A DNA stretch of 64,000 nucleotides, from the NCBI GenBank assembly GCA_023251535.1, contig JAHEYP010000006.1, forward strand, positions 1 to 64,000. The letters are read 5' to 3'. Shown piece after piece: positions 60,535-64,000 of the stretch (position 1 is the stretch's first letter; every line of letters starts with the position of its first letter). The notes below the pieces were generated by a model, which was not told the DNA's origin, made no database searches, and saw only the letters and a program-made list of their open reading frames with translations. The DNA is from Bacteroidota bacterium (lineage in GTDB: Bacteria > Bacteroidota > Bacteroidia > AKYH767-A > OLB10). The position numbers and the translations under genes are program-made.

Positions 60535-61314
60535 ATGACAACAATGAAGGAAAAACTCGAGGCTTTTGAGCGATTACTTAATGTAATGGATGATTTACGT
60601 ACTAAATGTCCCTGGGATAAAAAGCAAACTATGGAGACTTTACGTCATCTCACTATCGAAGAGGTGTATGAGTTAGGAGATGCCATTCTCGAGGATAATC
60701 GCCCAGAAATCAAAAAAGAGCTCGGCGATATCTTACTTCATATTGTGTTTTATGCTCGTATTGCGTCAGAAACTAATGAGTTCGATATTACTTCGGTGAT
60801 CAATAGTCTTTGTGAAAAGTTAATTCACCGCCACCCTCATATTTACGGCGATGTTCAAGTGGCCGATGAAGCCGAAGTAAGTCGTAATTGGGAACAATTA
60901 AAGCTGAAAGAAGGAAAAACATCGGTATTAGAGGGTGTTCCAGTGTCGTTACCTGCCTTGGTGAAGTCGATGCGTATTCAGGAAAAAGCTCGCTCTGCGG
61001 GATTCGATTGGGAACAGCCTGAGCAGGTTTTTGAAAAAGTAGAGGAGGAGTTCGAGGAGTTTAAGGTGGAAGTCGAAAAGAACGATCAGCAGAAGATGGA
61101 GGAGGAATTCGGCGATTTGATGTTTGCACTCGTGAATTATGCCCGATTTAAGAAGATTAATCCCGAAGAAGCCCTCGAACGTACTAACAAAAAGTTCATC
61201 CGCCGCTTCCGCTATTTGGAAGATCAAGCAGCTGCCAACGGACAACATTTGCAGTCGATGACACTCGATGAAATGGATGTTTATTGGAATGAAGCTAAGA
61301 AAAAAGGTCTTTAA
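60535..61314 (+). CDS. mazG: Nucleoside triphosphate pyrophosphohydrolase
   Basis: A 259-residue protein with tandem MazG domains: KCPWDKKQTMETLRHLTIEEVYELGDAI, IKKELGDILLHIVFYA (first), EEEFEEFKVEVEKND and MEEEFGDLMFALVNYARF (second), with the EExxE and ExxD metal-binding acids. It removes pyrophosphate from (d)NTPs, including damaged ones. The ATG at 60535 gives the normal N-terminus length; a second ATG is three codons downstream. Confidence 0.93.
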   Translation: MTTMKEKLEAFERLLNVMDDLRTKCPWDKKQTMETLRHLTIEEVYELGDAILEDNRPEIKKELGDILLHIVFYARIASETNEFDITSVINSLCEKLIHRHPHIYGDVQVADEAEVSRNWEQLKLKEGKTSVLEGVPVSLPALVKSMRIQEKARSAGFDWEQPEQVFEKVEEEFEEFKVEVEKNDQQKMEEEFGDLMFALVNYARFKKINPEEALERTNKKFIRRFRYLEDQAAANGQHLQSMTLDEMDVYWNEAKKKGL

Positions 61315-61426
61315 TATTGATTGTCAATAATTTGTATTTTAAATTGAAGATTTCGTGAATGTGTATTTGTTGACAATAAAAAAACAATCCTTTTTTAAAA
61401 CTGTTTACTTATTCCGGCCTTAGTCG

Positions 61427-61434
61427 TAAATTTG
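61427..61434 (+). promoter_or_regulatory. -7 box of the peroxiredoxin gene
   Basis: TAAATTTG is a perfect match to TAnnTTTG; the leader would be about 27 bases. A -33 TTG is not clear. Confidence 0.5.
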
Positions 61435-61467
61435 CAGTCCCAAATCGTATAAAAAAATCATTAAATC

Positions 61468-61947
61468 ATGTCATTAAGCATAGGCTCAAAAGTACCGGCT
61501 TTCACAGTAGTGGATACCGAAAAACAAACAATCACTAACGAAACAATTAAAGGTCAAGCTACATTGATCCTGTTTTTTCCTGCAGCATTTACTGGTGTTT
61601 GCACGAAAGAATTATGTTCAGTTCGCGACGATATTGCTAAGTATAACTCAGCAAAAGTGAATGTAATCGGAATTTCTACCGATACTATTTTTACATTAGG
61701 TAAGTACAAAGAAGAACAAGGTCTTAATTTTACTTTGGCTTCTGATTACAACAAGGAAGTTTGTGGAGCTTTCGGTTCTCAATATGTTGAGTTCGTTTTA
61801 GGAATGAAAGGAACTGCAAAACGTTCTGCTTTCTTAATCGATGCTGAAGGTGTTGTGAAATATGCTGAGGTTCTTGAAAGCGCAGGTGATATCCCTAATT
61901 TTGAGGCTATCAACGCAGCTATTGAAGGTTTAGCGGTTAACGCATAA
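61468..61947 (+). CDS. Peroxiredoxin
   Basis: A 159-residue AhpE/Prx5-like peroxidase: PAAFTGVCTKELCSVRDD with the peroxidatic Cys45 in the FTGVCT motif and a second Cys50 close by; Cys89 also exists in KEVCGAFGSQY. It reduces hydroperoxides in the cytoplasm (no signal peptide). Which cysteine resolves is not clear. It is a single gene with its own promoter and terminator. Confidence 0.92.
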   Translation: MSLSIGSKVPAFTVVDTEKQTITNETIKGQATLILFFPAAFTGVCTKELCSVRDDIAKYNSAKVNVIGISTDTIFTLGKYKEEQGLNFTLASDYNKEVCGAFGSQYVEFVLGMKGTAKRSAFLIDAEGVVKYAEVLESAGDIPNFEAINAAIEGLAVNA

Positions 61948-61966
61948 TCAATAAAAATTCTGTTTT

Positions 61967-61996
61967 AAAAGGGATGACTTGGTTCATCCCTTTTTT
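61967..61996 (+). terminator. Terminator of the peroxiredoxin gene
   Basis: Stem AAAAGGGATGA/TCATCCCTTTT around loop CTTGGT with a T-run, 19 bases after the stop. Confidence 0.9.
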
Positions 61997-62012
61997 GTTT
62001 AATATACTTCCT

Positions 62013-62020
62013 TATCTTTG
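62013..62020 (+). promoter_or_regulatory. -7 box of the small T9SS cargo gene, close to the start codon
   Basis: TATCTTTG (TAnnTTTG) ends five bases before the ATG at 62026, so the mRNA would have almost no leader. A TTTG at 61994-61997 is 15 bases upstream, shorter than usual spacing. Confidence 0.45.
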
Positions 62021-62025
62021 AAATT

Positions 62026-63156
62026 ATGATACGAAAAATACAATTGATAATTGCGGCTTGCACCTTCTTGATTGGTTTGCAGTCGTCTGAGGCTCAGGTA
62101 GTTATTGATAATACCGATATGGCAGTTGCCGGCGATACTTTTAGGGTTAGCTTAACAACTTTCGCTCCGACAGGAACTGATTTAGCTATCACTGGCGCCA
62201 ATACTACATGGGATTATTCAGGATTACAGTATACTTCGCAAGACGTCGATTCATTTTTGGCAACATCCGCAACCGCTTCTTTGTACGCTTTGTATTTCAT
62301 AAATAGTCCGTTCAATCCGAATAGGGCAAGTGTTGCTTCTCGAGGATTAGATCTTTCTGCCGCAGGTGGAGCCGTTCCTGTAAGCGACGTTTATAATTTT
62401 TACTATGCTTCTTCATCGTTGTATCAACAAGTAGGATTTGGTGCTAATATTTCGGGATTAACAACTCCGATTGCATATGGCAACAAAGACAAAATTTATA
62501 ATTTCCCTGTAAGCTTCGGCGATGCCGATTCGAGTGATTCAGATTATACTTTGTCGGTTCCCGGAATTGGTTATATCGAAGGTCAACAACATCGCGTAAA
62601 TAATGTGGATGGTTGGGGATCATTAACAACTCCTTTAGGAACGTTTAATACTATTCGTGTGGTGTCGGAGTTAACGGGACAAGATTCACTTTATCTCGAT
62701 ACATTGGGCTTCGGATTCAGTTTCCCGCGAAACAAAACACGCGAGTATAAATGGCTTGCACAATATTCGGGAATTCCTGAGTTGCAAATCAATACTACTG
62801 TTTTAGGAGGAACTGAAATCATTAGCAGTATTCGTTACCGTGATATCTATCGTGATACAACTACTAGTGTTGGGTTGAACAATAATTTGGCCGCTGAATT
62901 CTCGGCGAACTTATTCCCAAATCCTTCTGCCGATGGAAATTGCTTTCTGAAAGTGAATAATTCTTCTTCCGAAAAAATTAAAGTACAGGTATATTCAATT
63001 ACTGGAGCTTTATTGTTGAATGTAGATAAGTCGCTGGACAACAACTCTTCCAATACGATCCAACTTTTAGAGTTGAATGCTTTAGCTGCAGGAATGTACC
63101 GTATTTCAGTAGTTGCAGGAAATAATTCAACACAATTAAGTTGGATTAAAAAATAA
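62026..63156 (+). CDS. T9SS-secreted protein with C-terminal sorting domain
   Basis: A 376-residue protein with signal peptide (MIRKIQLIIAACTFLIG) cleaved near SSEAQ. The middle has no recognised catalytic motif; it is beta-rich with repeated W-x-Y-S/D patterns. The C-terminus from about 295 (ANLFPNPSADGNCFLKV to LSWIKK) is a T9SS type A sorting domain, with LAAGMYRISVV as the conserved LxxGxYxxxV-type stretch. It is shorter and otherwise unrelated to the 1510-residue cargo. Confidence 0.88.
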   Translation: MIRKIQLIIAACTFLIGLQSSEAQVVIDNTDMAVAGDTFRVSLTTFAPTGTDLAITGANTTWDYSGLQYTSQDVDSFLATSATASLYALYFINSPFNPNRASVASRGLDLSAAGGAVPVSDVYNFYYASSSLYQQVGFGANISGLTTPIAYGNKDKIYNFPVSFGDADSSDSDYTLSVPGIGYIEGQQHRVNNVDGWGSLTTPLGTFNTIRVVSELTGQDSLYLDTLGFGFSFPRNKTREYKWLAQYSGIPELQINTTVLGGTEIISSIRYRDIYRDTTTSVGLNNNLAAEFSANLFPNPSADGNCFLKVNNSSSEKIKVQVYSITGALLLNVDKSLDNNSSNTIQLLELNALAAGMYRISVVAGNNSTQLSWIKK

Positions 63157-63169
63157 TTAAACAATAAGC

Positions 63170-63177
63170 TATATTTG
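63170..63177 (+). promoter_or_regulatory. -7 box of tRNA-Leu
   Basis: TATATTTG matches TAnnTTTG and lies about 25 bases before the tRNA. A small hairpin TCCCGTT/AACGGGA (63181-63198, loop CCAA) follows between promoter and tRNA and may be part of the 5' leader that is removed during processing. Confidence 0.5.
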
Positions 63178-63201
63178 CACTCCCGTTCCAAAACGGGAAA
63201 T

Positions 63202-63283
63202 GGCCAGGTGGCGAAATTGGTAGACGCACCACTTTGAGGGGGTGGCGCCGAAAGGTGTACGAGTTCGAATCTCGTTCTGGTCA
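63202..63283 (+). tRNA. tRNA-Leu(GAG)
   Basis: Class II tRNA with long variable arm (CGCC/GGTG over GAAA). Acceptor GGCCAGG/TCTGGTC, D stem GCG/CGC, anticodon stem CCACT/GGTGG with loop TTGAGGG (anticodon GAG, Leu), T stem ACGAG/CTCGT around TTCGAAT. The discriminator is A63283; the next bases are CAG, so the CCA end is not encoded. Confidence 0.95.
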
Positions 63284-63291
63284 CAGAAAAT

Positions 63292-63322
63292 AAAAGGCTG
63301 ATCCGTTTGGGTCAGCCTTTTT
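63292..63322. terminator. Shared terminator after tRNA-Leu and the DUF1361 gene
   Basis: A 13-bp stem AAAAGGCTGATCC/GGGTCAGCCTTTT around loop GTTT, with T-run to the right and A-run to the left. It lies two bases before the stop of the convergent DUF1361 gene and can serve both. Confidence 0.88.
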
Positions 63323-63324
63323 CT

Positions 63325-63990
63325 TTAAACTTCTTTTCTGGCAGTCAGCTGCTGCAATAGCACAAATCCTGTGATTAGAATTCCTGAAAAGATTATGGTT
63401 AAGCCTATTGTTTTGGGATAATCGAAAGGATGAATCATACGTGTTGCAATGTCGAGGAATAACGGCTTCGGACAAACTACTAAATCCCAGCTGTTGTAAC
63501 GTAAATATCTTCCAATATACACTCCGAAGCTGCCCACCATAATGTTGAATATGGAAAGCGCCCATGCAGTAACTGTATTGAACTTCGTTTTTGTGATCTC
63601 GAATATGTCAATCAACGATAAATAAGCAATCATTAATCCCGTAATGGCAAACGATAATATTAGTCCCATATCGTACCAAATTCCTATCTCGTCGCGAGCT
63701 TCTAAATGCAGCATATCCGTGAGGATATACGGAGCGTTGGGGAAGAAGATCAGCCATGCAAAATAAAAGGGAAGTAGCTTTAGTAAACTGAATTGTTCTT
63801 TGCGTACCACCATATAGGTGCTTATCACATAAGGTATAAAAGCGAGGAATAAATTCCATATAAGAAACAGAAAGTAAAATCGATCGGTGTGATGAATTCT
63901 AAACGCTACTAAAGAGCAGCAAACTGCTCCGGCAAAGATTAACGTGAGAAAGGGGATCAGGCGCTGACGTTGCTGAAGTTTCCGAAGCAT
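63325..63990 (-). CDS. DUF1361 integral membrane protein
   Basis: A 221-residue protein with about six hydrophobic segments (for example AGAVCCSLVAFRI, FLFLIWNLFLAFIPYVIST, AWLIFFPNAPYILTDM). The motif FPNAPYILTDMLHLE is characteristic of DUF1361. Its role is unknown. The ATG at 63990 is close to the window edge and the frame stays open upstream, so a longer start cannot be excluded. Confidence 0.75.
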   Translation of the reverse strand: MLRKLQQRQRLIPFLTLIFAGAVCCSLVAFRIHHTDRFYFLFLIWNLFLAFIPYVISTYMVVRKEQFSLLKLLPFYFAWLIFFPNAPYILTDMLHLEARDEIGIWYDMGLILSFAITGLMIAYLSLIDIFEITKTKFNTVTAWALSIFNIMVGSFGVYIGRYLRYNSWDLVVCPKPLFLDIATRMIHPFDYPKTIGLTIIFSGILITGFVLLQQLTARKEV

Positions 63991-64000
63991 AGGAAGATTG

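Noticed and set aside
61321-61376. Terminator hairpin after mazG (TTGTCAA and TTGACAA)
   Set aside because: The loop would be about 42 bases and the following sequence is A-rich, not T-rich.

Overview
The window is a stretch of a low-GC Bacteroidota chromosome. The lineage is supported by several independent signs: two proteins with type IX secretion (T9SS) C-terminal sorting domains, a T9SS plug protein, a TamL-type Omp85 lipoprotein, a head-GIN (DUF2807) lipoprotein, a fused ribBA, and repeated promoter-like boxes of the form TAnnTTTG, the -7 element of this phylum. Nothing indicates a prophage, insertion sequence, plasmid origin or CRISPR array. Gene families point to a non-parasitic aerobic heterotroph that degrades aromatic amino acids and phenylacetate; the genus cannot be named from the sequence.

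Layout. 1-3.6 kb: the end of a membrane protein gene, a dihydroorotase homologue that has lost most metal ligands, tRNA-Ala(GGC), a small membrane protein and a secreted beta-helix protein. 3.7-8.2 kb: one large T9SS cargo protein. 8.4-10.7 kb: divergent hmgA and a fumarylacetoacetate hydrolase-family gene (tyrosine/homogentisate catabolism) with face-to-face overlapping promoters. 10.7-11.3 kb: a 600-base non-coding stretch holding a tandem family of covarying hairpins. 11.3-15.3 kb: ribBA, then glmM and a cysteine desulfurase. 15.3-38.7 kb: a single-direction 19-gene surface polysaccharide cluster on the minus strand, running from wza and wzc through a flippase, glycosyltransferases, methyltransferases, asparagine synthase, a Wzy-like polymerase and finishing enzymes. 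38.9-45.7 kb: a phenylacetate degradation operon (paaABCD, paaG, paaH, an ogt-like gene, paaI, paaJ). 45.8-51.3 kb: a signalling operon of two hybrid kinases and a CheR-type methyltransferase. 51.7-60.4 kb: tamL, then divergent trmH-like and apaG genes, and a four-gene envelope operon (PagL-like deacylase, GIN lipoprotein, ABC-F, T9SS plug). 60.5-64 kb: mazG, peroxiredoxin, a second T9SS cargo, tRNA-Leu(GAG) and a DUF1361 membrane protein.

How the parts fit. hmgA/FAH and the paa operon together cover phenylalanine/tyrosine and phenylacetate breakdown, though paaE, paaK and paaZ are not here. The polysaccharide cluster contains assembly, export and decoration functions but no recognisable initiating phosphoglycosyltransferase and no nucleotide-sugar synthesis genes, so those steps must be encoded elsewhere. 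Envelope biogenesis is a second theme (TamL, T9SS plug, lipid A deacylase, two T9SS cargos).

The most unusual signals are the tandem covarying hairpins at 10749-10995 with a conserved UACG loop and a conserved 3' tail, an apparently related inverted copy at 54818-54861, the metal-ligand-poor dihydroorotase homologue, a paired nucleotidyltransferase-fold module in the polysaccharide cluster, and a glycine-tyrosine repeat tail on the tyrosine autokinase. All functions are assigned by reading motifs and by family recall; no search was run.
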